From positions 9,734 through 21,646 of the forward strand of contig MHHP01000006.1 in NCBI GenBank assembly GCA_001817055.1: DNA of 11,913 nucleotides, read 5' to 3'. A program made the position numbers and the translations under genes. Position 1 is the stretch's first letter. Each line of letters opens with the position of its first letter. The DNA comes from Candidatus Andersenbacteria bacterium RIFCSPHIGHO2_02_FULL_45_11 (GTDB lineage: Bacteria > Patescibacteriota > Andersenbacteria > UBA10190). Positions 5,944-11,775 of the stretch are shown here, one piece after another. A model generated the notes under the pieces. It did not search any database and was not told the DNA's origin. It worked only from the letters and a program-made list of their open reading frames with translations.

Positions 5944-6906
5944 ATGAACAAAGAAGAACTTCTTACATCAATTACGCGGGCATCTGCGGCGCACACTATT
6001 TCACAAACGGATGTTCTTGAAGCATGGCAACACGGCCAAGGGGGAGCAACTCGGGTAGTACGGAAAAAAATGTCCCTCACAAATATTCTTACAGGAATAG
6101 GCGGCATCATTGTAGCGCTCGGTATCGTACTGCTCTTCCAACAACATTGGCAGAGCTTTGGGGTAAACATGCGCATCTTTGTAACGCTCGGATTCGGAAT
6201 TATCTTGTACCTTGCTGGCGCATTACTATACAAAACACCGTCCGTACGAAGTGTTGCATGGGCAATGTTCTTGGCGTTTTCTCTTGTAACGCCGTTCGGC
6301 ATATGGGTAACATTTGATTCACTGCACGCGCAATTCCCATTCTTTGGGTATGAAACTGTTATTTCGCTCATTATGTTTACATGGTTTCTGGCATCGTTCT
6401 TCATCTTTCGGCTCCGCCTCTTTCAACTTGCAGCCGTACTTTCTGGGAGTATTCTGTATTTCGGAGTTACGGGAGACTTTCTAGCACACAACCCAGCAAT
6501 CGATCTTGCGTCGGCATTCGAATATAGGTTTCTGATATTAGGGATCAGCTATATTCTCATGGGTTTTGCCGGATGGATGTACCCCATGGGGGCTATGATG
6601 TTTTTAGGTGCGGCACTGGGTTTGGGAGGCTATGCACCATCTGCGAACCTGTTTTGGGAAATAGTATTCCCTGGCCTGGCACTTGGCGCCATGTTTATGA
6701 GTATTCCGCTCAAAAGCAAACCAGTACTCGTAGTAGGTAGCTTATACCTTATGGCGTATATCATCAAAATTACCGCGGAATATTTCAGCGATACCCTTGG
6801 GTGGCCCATCGCATTAATTCTCGCTGGCTTTGCGTTAATTGGTATTGGGTATGGCAGCCTTATGCTGGGGAAGAGGTATGTAACACAAGCGCGCCCTGTC
6901 GAATAA
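5944..6906 (+). CDS. DUF2157-like multi-pass membrane protein
   Basis: A 320-residue protein whose first about 44 residues form a soluble helical head (EELLTSITRASAAHTISQ, with a basic VVRKK at the end). Nine or ten membrane helices follow. The head plus the first hairpin, with GIGGIIVALGIVLLFQQHW at residues 51-69, resemble the DUF2157 family of predicted membrane proteins. In that family a short 'eLv..G.Is..q' head precedes a 'lGallvglGiilf...nW' helix. Biochemical function is unknown for the family. I chose the ATG at 5944, since an earlier ATG at 5923 falls inside the upstream gene. It is the last gene of the three-gene membrane cluster. Its final 47 bases overlap the 3' end of the convergent tsaC gene. 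Confidence 0.75.
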   Translation: MNKEELLTSITRASAAHTISQTDVLEAWQHGQGGATRVVRKKMSLTNILTGIGGIIVALGIVLLFQQHWQSFGVNMRIFVTLGFGIILYLAGALLYKTPSVRSVAWAMFLAFSLVTPFGIWVTFDSLHAQFPFFGYETVISLIMFTWFLASFFIFRLRLFQLAAVLSGSILYFGVTGDFLAHNPAIDLASAFEYRFLILGISYILMGFAGWMYPMGAMMFLGAALGLGGYAPSANLFWEIVFPGLALGAMFMSIPLKSKPVLVVGSLYLMAYIIKITAEYFSDTLGWPIALILAGFALIGIGYGSLMLGKRYVTQARPVE

Positions 6907-7474
6907 TTTGCGCCCCTGACTGCGTAAGCTGCGCAACAGTACTTGTATTCTTTGCTAGAAGCGTTCCTCCGCCTAAAATACATCCTAGCGACAAATCATA
7001 CGTTGTATCTTGCTTACCCGGAAACGATGTTTCAATGCATGCCGTATCGTAACACGCATTTTCTCCTGCAACATTTGCACTCGTAGCCGTAAGAGGTAGC
7101 TGAGTACTATCCGCAAGCTCCTGCATAAGCGGATGATCTATGACTCGCAAACCGATCCTGCCATCATGCGCGAGATGCGCCAATGCGGCCTTCGGTTGCA
7201 CCAGGAGCGTAAGCGCAGCGCCTGCATGCTGCTGCAAAAATATGCGCTCCTGAGGAGATAGGTCCAAATACGTTTCCCATAGTGTTTCTGTCATGAATAC
7301 GCTCAATGGTTTTTCTTGCGGGCGTTTTTTTAGATTTCGTACTCGCTGAAGGGCGTGGCCTGCGAGTGCATTTGCAGCAAGACCGTACGATGTGCCAGTT
7401 GGAAATGCCGCCACCCGGCCTTCCTGAATGATACGAGAAGCAATCTCAATATCTTTTGTGACAATGGCATACAT
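6860..7474 (-). CDS. tsaC: Threonylcarbamoyl-AMP synthase (TsaC/Sua5/YrdC family)
   Basis: This enzyme makes threonylcarbamoyl-AMP from threonine, bicarbonate and ATP, the first step of the t6A37 modification on ANN-decoding tRNAs. The 204-residue protein is of the short bacterial TsaC type, without the extra Sua5 domain. Signature segments are FPTGTSYGLAANA (24-36; relatives usually read FPT-E/D-T-V-YGL), KKRPQEKPL (49-57), TATSANVAGE (129-138) and STV (178-180). A YciO-type paralogue of unknown function cannot be excluded. The start at 7474 matches family N-termini; the next upstream bases hold only a promoter. It diverges from the carboxypeptidase gene across 29 bases and has no Shine-Dalgarno site. 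Its 3' end lies 47 bases inside the convergent DUF2157-like gene. Confidence 0.9.
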   Translation of the reverse strand: MYAIVTKDIEIASRIIQEGRVAAFPTGTSYGLAANALAGHALQRVRNLKKRPQEKPLSVFMTETLWETYLDLSPQERIFLQQHAGAALTLLVQPKAALAHLAHDGRIGLRVIDHPLMQELADSTQLPLTATSANVAGENACYDTACIETSFPGKQDTTYDLSLGCILGGGTLLAKNTSTVAQLTQSGAQIIRQGALVLHTSSPA

Positions 7475-7487
7475 AGCTTTGTATATT
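7458..7487 (+). promoter_or_regulatory. Promoter of the D-Ala-D-Ala carboxypeptidase gene
   Basis: GTGACA (7458-7463, five of six -35 bases), an 18-base spacer, then TATATT (7482-7487, five of six -10 bases). The ATG at 7504 follows 16 bases after the -10, giving a leader of about 9 bases. TACACT at 7489-7494 is an alternative -10. The -35 lies within the 5' coding part of tsaC. Confidence 0.5.
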
Positions 7488-7490
7488 GTA
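7485..7490 (-). promoter_or_regulatory. -10 element of tsaC (bidirectional)
   Basis: TACAAT on the minus strand (five of six) ends ten bases before the tsaC ATG, predicting a leader of about 3 bases. It overlaps the plus-strand -10 of the carboxypeptidase gene by three base pairs. No strong -35 is visible. Confidence 0.45.
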
Positions 7491-7503
7491 CACTACGGCA
7501 TAT

Positions 7504-8403
7504 ATGCATAAAGCCACTCTTATATTTGCTTGTATATGTATTATATTGGCTGGAGGAATGGGGGTTGTAGTATGGCAGCTTATGCATGCACCAGAGTCCT
7601 CAATACCTCTTGAGGGAGGCTCTAGTATATTGCTGGGAATCCCCGGTATTAGTACCAAATCATCGCCAGAGGCTGACGTGCGTGCTTCAAGTGCACTCCT
7701 ATACTCAACAGAAACAAATTCTATTTTGTACGAACACGGAGCGTTTGACCGCCGCCCGCTTGCGAGCATCACAAAGCTGATGACCGCAATGGTTGCGCTC
7801 GATCACGGCATTTCATGGAATACAGAGGCTAATATTCTTCCTCAAGAGTACGTACAAGGAGGAGAGCTTGTATTAACTCCCGGCGAGACGGTCACTATGA
7901 AAGATCTTTTTAATGCATCACTTTTAGGTTCTGCCAACAATGCCACACTTGCATATGTACGCCAGCTTGGAATTTCTCAAGAAACATTTGTGCAAGAAAT
8001 GAATCGCAAAGCAATAGCACTTGGTCTTGAGCAAACGGAATTTACAGATGTAACGGGCTTATCACCTCAAAACGTTTCTACAGCGTATGAAATTGCCCGC
8101 ATGGCGCACCATGCGTTTAGTGAGTATCCGGAAATATCTCAGGCAACGTCTCAGCGAGACTACACGTTTACAATGCGGGGTACCGGACGCGAACATACGA
8201 TTAAAAACACCAACAAGCCCGTACACGAAGGCAGCCTTGAAGTTATCGGCAGCAAGACCGGATTCTTATACGAAGCAGGATATTGTTTAGTAGTAGAAGG
8301 TACTGGTAAGTATAAAAATATGCTTGCCGTTGTTATGGATACACCCAGCGAGCAGGCTCAGTTTATTGAAATTGAACGGCTCTTGAAGATGCAACGGAAA
8401 TAG
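7504..8403 (+). CDS. D-alanyl-D-alanine carboxypeptidase, penicillin-binding protein (PBP5/DacA-type)
   Basis: A serine DD-carboxypeptidase of the S11 peptidase family that trims the terminal D-Ala from peptidoglycan stem peptides outside the membrane. All three active-site motifs are present in 299 residues: SITK (88-91, nucleophile Ser88 and Lys91), SAN (143-145; SGN is commoner in this family) and KTG (251-253). An N-terminal hydrophobic helix (about 5-26) serves as signal or anchor. The usual C-terminal beta domain and amphipathic anchor of DacA are absent, so the enzyme is a minimal form probably held by its N-terminal helix. I chose ATG 7504; an in-frame TTG at 7486 lies inside the promoter. 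It indicates that the organism builds peptidoglycan. An 86-base gap without a clear terminator follows. Confidence 0.92.
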   Translation: MHKATLIFACICIILAGGMGVVVWQLMHAPESSIPLEGGSSILLGIPGISTKSSPEADVRASSALLYSTETNSILYEHGAFDRRPLASITKLMTAMVALDHGISWNTEANILPQEYVQGGELVLTPGETVTMKDLFNASLLGSANNATLAYVRQLGISQETFVQEMNRKAIALGLEQTEFTDVTGLSPQNVSTAYEIARMAHHAFSEYPEISQATSQRDYTFTMRGTGREHTIKNTNKPVHEGSLEVIGSKTGFLYEAGYCLVVEGTGKYKNMLAVVMDTPSEQAQFIEIERLLKMQRK

Positions 8404-8478
8404 CTTGCTTTTTTATGGATAATATGCTACAAAAACATAGGTCAGTTGGGGTAATTCCGCCCTATGTACTCTCACAAC

Positions 8479-8482
8479 GGAG
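8479..8482 (+). promoter_or_regulatory. Ribosome binding site of the GT-B-like gene
   Basis: GGAG is followed by seven bases and the ATG at 8490. This settles the start over an earlier in-frame ATG at 8415, which would add 25 residues with no family character and has no ribosome site. The preceding gap (8404-8489) holds AT-rich promoter-like sequence, for example TTGCTT at 8405 and TACAAA at 8428 with a 17-base spacer, but the match is weak. Confidence 0.65.
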
Positions 8483-8489
8483 AAAGAAC

Positions 8490-9626
8490 ATGTTCGATAA
8501 GACGATCTGTGTTGTTGCGGGAGACCGCGGTGGCCTGAATGCGCTGCTGCCAGTTCTCAGTATCGCACTCGAAAACGGCTGCAACGTTCATGCGTTTCTT
8601 GCGGCAACGTGTAAAACGCAGTACGAAGCAAGTCATCTCAAGCTTGATTCGCGAATCCAGGTAGTGACTGGGGATGCTACTATGCACGACGTGGGAGATT
8701 TTTTCAGTACACGAGAATGCGACCTTTTGCTCATCGGCGCTTCGCAATCACAAGAAGGCGCACAAGCAGCAATTCATGCTATGAGCCACAAGGGATTAAC
8801 GACGCACATTATTAGCGTCGAAGACATGTACGGGAGTATAGGGCCAATCATCGACTCCGCGGGGGAATATTTCTCTACGCTCTGCGTGATTGATCAATTT
8901 GCTCAAGAGATCGCCGTTGAGCGGGACATAACGCTCACCGACAGGATAGCTATCACCGGCGGGCCGCAGTTTGATAAGGCTGTCGAAGTGAAGCAAAACT
9001 GGGCTGAACGTCGCGCATGTATCCGTAACGCGCTACGGGCCAAAGACGACACTCTGGTGTTTCTCTTGGCAGGAGGTGTGAATGGGTCTGCAGAATTGCT
9101 TGAAATTGTTGATAAGGGTATCGAAATTGCGGGCGTTGAGGATATGGCACAAGTACTGCTGCGCATGCATCCGCGCTCAACGTCAGAAGACCAGCAAGTG
9201 CTCGGCAAGTATTACGCAGACCGTCTGGGCATATTGCATGAAGGTGACGGGAAGCAAGCCGCTGCGAATATTGATGATCTTTTGCCCGGCGTAGACTTCG
9301 TTCTTTCGGGCTTTAGCACCGTCAATCATCTCGGAATTCTCTACGAAATGCCTGGCGTAGTGTACGTCGGCACTCCAGCATTTCGACAAGACCTGATGGC
9401 CGAGAAAAATCTCGAACGGCCACCCGAAGTCAAGGCCGGCGCTGCATGGTATGTGCAAACACCCGAAGATATGGCCCGAGTGATTCGAGCGTTAACTCTA
9501 TCTGACGTTGTTAAGTCGAGAGACGTGAGATTCATTAGGGATGAACAGCATCGCATTGCATCGTACAACGATGGGCATGCAGCAGAGCGCGTATGGCAAG
9601 AGATGTGCAAACTCATGAGCAAGTAA
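8490..9626 (+). CDS. Predicted GT-B-fold (glycosyltransferase/epimerase-like) protein
   Basis: A 378-residue soluble protein. The N-terminus MFDKTICVVAGDRGGLNALL reads as a beta strand and glycine loop like the first Rossmann half of GT-B enzymes. A second half begins around residue 185 (TLVFLLAGGVNGS). Between them, TGGPQFDKA (156-164) resembles the 'TG-x-P-x-FD' element of UDP-GlcNAc 2-epimerase and CDP-glycerol/lipid-A-disaccharide-like GT-B proteins. Later, DFVLSGFSTVNHLGILYEMP fits the pattern where a helix near the C-terminal half senses a nucleotide-sugar. There is no signal peptide or membrane helix. I infer a role in glycan or polymer assembly; substrate and even activity are unproven. 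It stands alone, with its own Shine-Dalgarno site and a strong terminator. By eye it uses more C- and G-ending codons than its neighbours, suggesting separate ancestry or transfer. Confidence 0.65.
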   Translation: MFDKTICVVAGDRGGLNALLPVLSIALENGCNVHAFLAATCKTQYEASHLKLDSRIQVVTGDATMHDVGDFFSTRECDLLLIGASQSQEGAQAAIHAMSHKGLTTHIISVEDMYGSIGPIIDSAGEYFSTLCVIDQFAQEIAVERDITLTDRIAITGGPQFDKAVEVKQNWAERRACIRNALRAKDDTLVFLLAGGVNGSAELLEIVDKGIEIAGVEDMAQVLLRMHPRSTSEDQQVLGKYYADRLGILHEGDGKQAAANIDDLLPGVDFVLSGFSTVNHLGILYEMPGVVYVGTPAFRQDLMAEKNLERPPEVKAGAAWYVQTPEDMARVIRALTLSDVVKSRDVRFIRDEQHRIASYNDGHAAERVWQEMCKLMSK

Positions 9627-9650
9627 TAATCCGAACGTTGAACCTTTTCG

Positions 9651-9687
9651 ACCCCTTGTGGCCTTCCGCAACGGGGTTTCTTTTTTT
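9651..9687 (+). terminator. Intrinsic terminator after the GT-B-like gene
   Basis: ACCCCTTGTGG pairs with CCGCAACGGGGT through a CCTT loop: ACCCC/GGGGT and TTGTGG/CCGCAA with one G-T wobble and one bulged C. A T-rich tract (TTTCTTTTTTT) follows directly. It begins 25 bases after the stop codon. This is the only clear intrinsic terminator I see in the window. Confidence 0.85.
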
Positions 9688-9699
9688 ATACCCTCGTGC

Positions 9700-9705
9700 C
9701 ATACT
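9700..9705 (+). promoter_or_regulatory. -10 candidate of the two-helix membrane gene (leaderless)
   Basis: CATACT ends six bases before the ATG at 9712. TATACC at 9687-9692 is an alternative giving a leader of about 12 bases. The first candidate lies within a small inverted repeat TGCCA-TACT-TGGCA (9697-9710). No good -35 is visible. Confidence 0.35.
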
Positions 9706-9711
9706 TGGCAT

Positions 9712-10203
9712 ATGGAAGATCCAACTAAGAATGAATATAAGCCAAACATTTATCCTATTATGTATTGGGCGCTTTTGTACGGGGCATTGTCCGCGCTTGC
9801 GCTATTTGTACTAAAGCTTTTGTCCGATTTTATTACAATCCTATGGTTCCCAGTATTTTTAGCCGGCCTTATTTGGGGTGGGTTTCGAAAATATAAGCAA
9901 GATAAAGCTGCGTGGATGGCAGGTAAGGGTATTGTTGGCACGCAGAAGTCTGCCGTTGATGAATTTAAAGACGCGGCGCGAGACATTACCCAAGCCACAC
10001 AAGAAATGGTAAGCCGCCATGCACAAGAAGACGCCGCTGCCGTTGTAGCAGCACAAGAAGCGCAAGTACAACAAGATACTCTGGCAATCCAAGATGAAGC
10101 CGCATTGCCCGAATCAGCCCCTATACCTCCTCAGCCACCGCAAGAACAACAGTCCTCACCTGAATCCGAACAAATCATCACCCAAGAACCAGAGAATAAA
10201 TAG
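9712..10203 (+). CDS. Small membrane protein with two helices and a Pro/Gln/Glu-rich tail
   Basis: A 163-residue protein with a short polar N-terminus and two membrane helices forming a hairpin (about 16-36 and 38-57). A basic juxtamembrane segment (FRKYKQDK, 58-65) suggests that both ends face the cytoplasm. Residues about 78-125 are a charged, Ala/Gln-rich predicted helix or coiled coil (DEFKDAARDITQATQEMVSR and onward). The last about 40 residues are low-complexity Pro, Gln, Glu and Ser and probably disordered. I recognise no family. The ATG at 9712 is preferred over an in-frame ATG at 9658, because the latter sits inside the terminator hairpin of the upstream gene. It is convergent with the nucleotide-sugar dehydrogenase gene, 19 bases apart, with no terminator between them. 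Confidence 0.75.
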   Translation: MEDPTKNEYKPNIYPIMYWALLYGALSALALFVLKLLSDFITILWFPVFLAGLIWGGFRKYKQDKAAWMAGKGIVGTQKSAVDEFKDAARDITQATQEMVSRHAQEDAAAVVAAQEAQVQQDTLAIQDEAALPESAPIPPQPPQEQQSSPESEQIITQEPENK

Positions 10204-10222
10204 TATCCGGGGCGAGGGGATT

Positions 10223-11506
10223 CTACGCCGCTTCTCGCGTTCTTCCAATTCCGAGGTACAACACACCCGCGCTTGCAATAGCGTCTGCGTCGAGTGCGTT
10301 TTTGCCGTCGATAATAAAGGCAATGCTGTATTTCTGTAAAGTTTCTGGGGTGAGATGCTCAACAAGATTTATATGATTTGTTGCAAGAATTACAACATGC
10401 GCGCCTGTCAGCGCTTCTTCTAATGAAGCTACCGTTGATAGGCGAGGGACGTGTGGGTCAAATACGCGCACATGAACATCAGAACGCTTTTCCAACAGCT
10501 CTCTCATTTCAAGTGCTGGGCTCTCGCGAATATCGTCGATGTCTTTTTTGTATGATAGCCCTAAAAACGCAATCTCTAGTGGCTTCGCCGTAAGGCCTGT
10601 TGCGGCCACGCCGCGGTCTATCAGCGATACGGCATATTCCGGCATACTGTTATTAATATCGCGCGCAAGCTGTAAAAATTTGTGATCAAACCCTGCCTGG
10701 CGGCCTCGCTCAATCATATAGTACGGGTCAACACTGATGCAGTGCCCGCCTACACCGTTGCCAGGGTAGTGCGGCATAAAGGCAAATGGCTTGGTAGCAG
10801 CGCCTTCAATTACATTTTTCACGTCAATTCCCAGCTTATCAAACGATTTTGCCATTTCATTCACAAACGCAATATTAATATCTCGGAATGTATTTTCCAG
10901 AATCTTTACAGCCTCCGCTTCCGTAACAGAGCCCATTTCTTTTATGCTGGCATCTAAAATACTTTCGTAAAATTCTTTGCCGATTTTTGTTGCTTCGGCT
11001 GTTATTCCTCCAATTACTCGCGGAATATTACGGACAGACCACTTTGCATCACCCGGGTTCACCCGCTCTGGGCAATGTACTACATGCACAGAAAGTTCTG
11101 GGCGCTTGTTCAAAATTGGCATTACGGCCTCTTCCATTACTCCAGGATTAATAGTGGATTCAATAGAAAGCAGTTGGTTGTTTTGCAGGTGCGGTAAAAT
11201 CGATTCAAGCGATGAAACCAATGGCTCCAAATCCGGCATATGGTCTTGTGTAACTGGCGTAGGTACTGCAACCACCACCACATCAACATTCGCCACAACT
11301 GCAGCATCAATGCTTGCGGCAAGAGGAGCCTTTGATAGCTCCGAAGTTACGTATTCATCTTCAAAGGGTGGTAATCCGGCCGTAATTTTTTTGACCTTTT
11401 CCTCGTCTACGTCGAATCCGATTACATCCCATCCTTTTGACCGAGCAAGCAAGGCGAGCGGAAGCCCTACATACCCTAAACCAACAACACATAGACGTTT
11501 TGTCAT
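10223..11506 (-). CDS. Nucleotide-sugar dehydrogenase (UDP-GlcNAc/UDP-ManNAc 6-dehydrogenase family)
   Basis: An NAD-dependent enzyme that oxidises the C6 hydroxyl of a UDP-sugar to a carboxylate in two steps, supplying uronic acids for surface glycans. The 427-residue protein has the N-terminal NAD motif GLGYVGLP (9-16), CPERVNPG (145-152), ENTFRDINIAFVNE (204-217), PGNGVGGHCISVDPYY (248-263, catalytic-position Cys256) and SYKKDIDDIRESPA (318-331). ENTFRD-N and CPER-x-x-PG favour the WecC/WbpA/TviB branch acting on N-acetylhexosamines over UDP-glucose dehydrogenase, but which sugar cannot be decided here. The start at 11506 (MTKRLCVVGLGY) is preferred over an in-frame ATG at 11542, which would lie within the divergent glutaredoxin gene. 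There is no Shine-Dalgarno site. Confidence 0.9.
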   Translation of the reverse strand: MTKRLCVVGLGYVGLPLALLARSKGWDVIGFDVDEEKVKKITAGLPPFEDEYVTSELSKAPLAASIDAAVVANVDVVVVAVPTPVTQDHMPDLEPLVSSLESILPHLQNNQLLSIESTINPGVMEEAVMPILNKRPELSVHVVHCPERVNPGDAKWSVRNIPRVIGGITAEATKIGKEFYESILDASIKEMGSVTEAEAVKILENTFRDINIAFVNEMAKSFDKLGIDVKNVIEGAATKPFAFMPHYPGNGVGGHCISVDPYYMIERGRQAGFDHKFLQLARDINNSMPEYAVSLIDRGVAATGLTAKPLEIAFLGLSYKKDIDDIRESPALEMRELLEKRSDVHVRVFDPHVPRLSTVASLEEALTGAHVVILATNHINLVEHLTPETLQKYSIAFIIDGKNALDADAIASAGVLYLGIGRTREAA

Positions 11507-11528
11507 ATAGTGCAGGCTAGCATATACT
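11500..11528 (+). promoter_or_regulatory. Promoter of the glutaredoxin-TrxR operon (leaderless)
   Basis: TTGTCA (11500-11505, five of six -35 bases), a 17-base spacer and TATACT (11523-11528, five of six -10 bases), followed by seven bases and the ATG at 11536. This is the best consensus promoter in the window and places the transcription start at the start codon. Its -35 overlaps the start codon of the divergent dehydrogenase gene. Confidence 0.7.
11519..11524 (-). promoter_or_regulatory. -10 candidate of the nucleotide-sugar dehydrogenase gene (bidirectional)
   Basis: TATGCT on the minus strand ends 12 bases before the ATG at 11506. It shares two base pairs with the plus-strand -10 of the glutaredoxin gene. 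No convincing -35 is present. Confidence 0.35.
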
Positions 11529-11535
11529 GAAATGT

Positions 11536-11775
11536 ATGTCATTTCCTGATATCACCATATATACAACAAAAACATGCGGGTACTGCAAAGCGACAAAGGC
11601 GTTTTTAACTGAGCATACTGTCCCGTTTACAGAAATCGACGTTGGCGCAGACCAAGAAAAGGCTCGGGAAATGATAGAGGTATCCGGCCAAATGGGGGTT
11701 CCTGTTATTGTTATTGGCGATGAATTTGTTGTCGGATACGATGAAGAAAAACTAAAAGAATTACTAAAACTATGA
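11536..11775 (+). CDS. Glutaredoxin-like / NrdH-like redoxin
   Basis: A 79-residue thioredoxin-fold thiol-disulfide carrier. The redox motif CGYC (residues 14-17) follows the first beta strand (ITIYTTKT). The cis-proline segment GVPVIVIGDEFVVGYDEEKL follows, where GVPV marks the glutathione/loop site and VGYD corresponds to the usual 'GFD/GYD' near the end of the fold. The length is typical of NrdH/YruB-type small glutaredoxins. It is followed, with a four-base ATGA overlap, by a thioredoxin-reductase-like gene. This suggests reduction by NADPH through that flavoprotein, as for NrdH, instead of by glutathione; no glutathione gene is visible here to test this. It could serve ribonucleotide reductase or general disulfide reduction. 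Confidence 0.88.
   Translation: MSFPDITIYTTKTCGYCKATKAFLTEHTVPFTEIDVGADQEKAREMIEVSGQMGVPVIVIGDEFVVGYDEEKLKELLKL

Noticed and set aside
8385..8414. Possible terminator after the carboxypeptidase gene (GCAA...TTGC followed by six Ts).
   Set aside because: The stem is only four base pairs with a ten-base loop, too weak for a credible intrinsic terminator.
8415..8489. Upstream ATG extension of the GT-B-like gene (25 extra residues).
   Set aside because: The ATG at 8490 has a well-placed GGAG and gives a normal Rossmann N-terminus, whereas the extension has no ribosome site and starts within promoter-like AT-rich DNA.
10977..11510. Plus-strand 177-codon open frame opposite the nucleotide-sugar dehydrogenase.
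   Set aside because: It is antisense to a well-supported enzyme and is a Ser/Thr-rich shadow with no homology signal.
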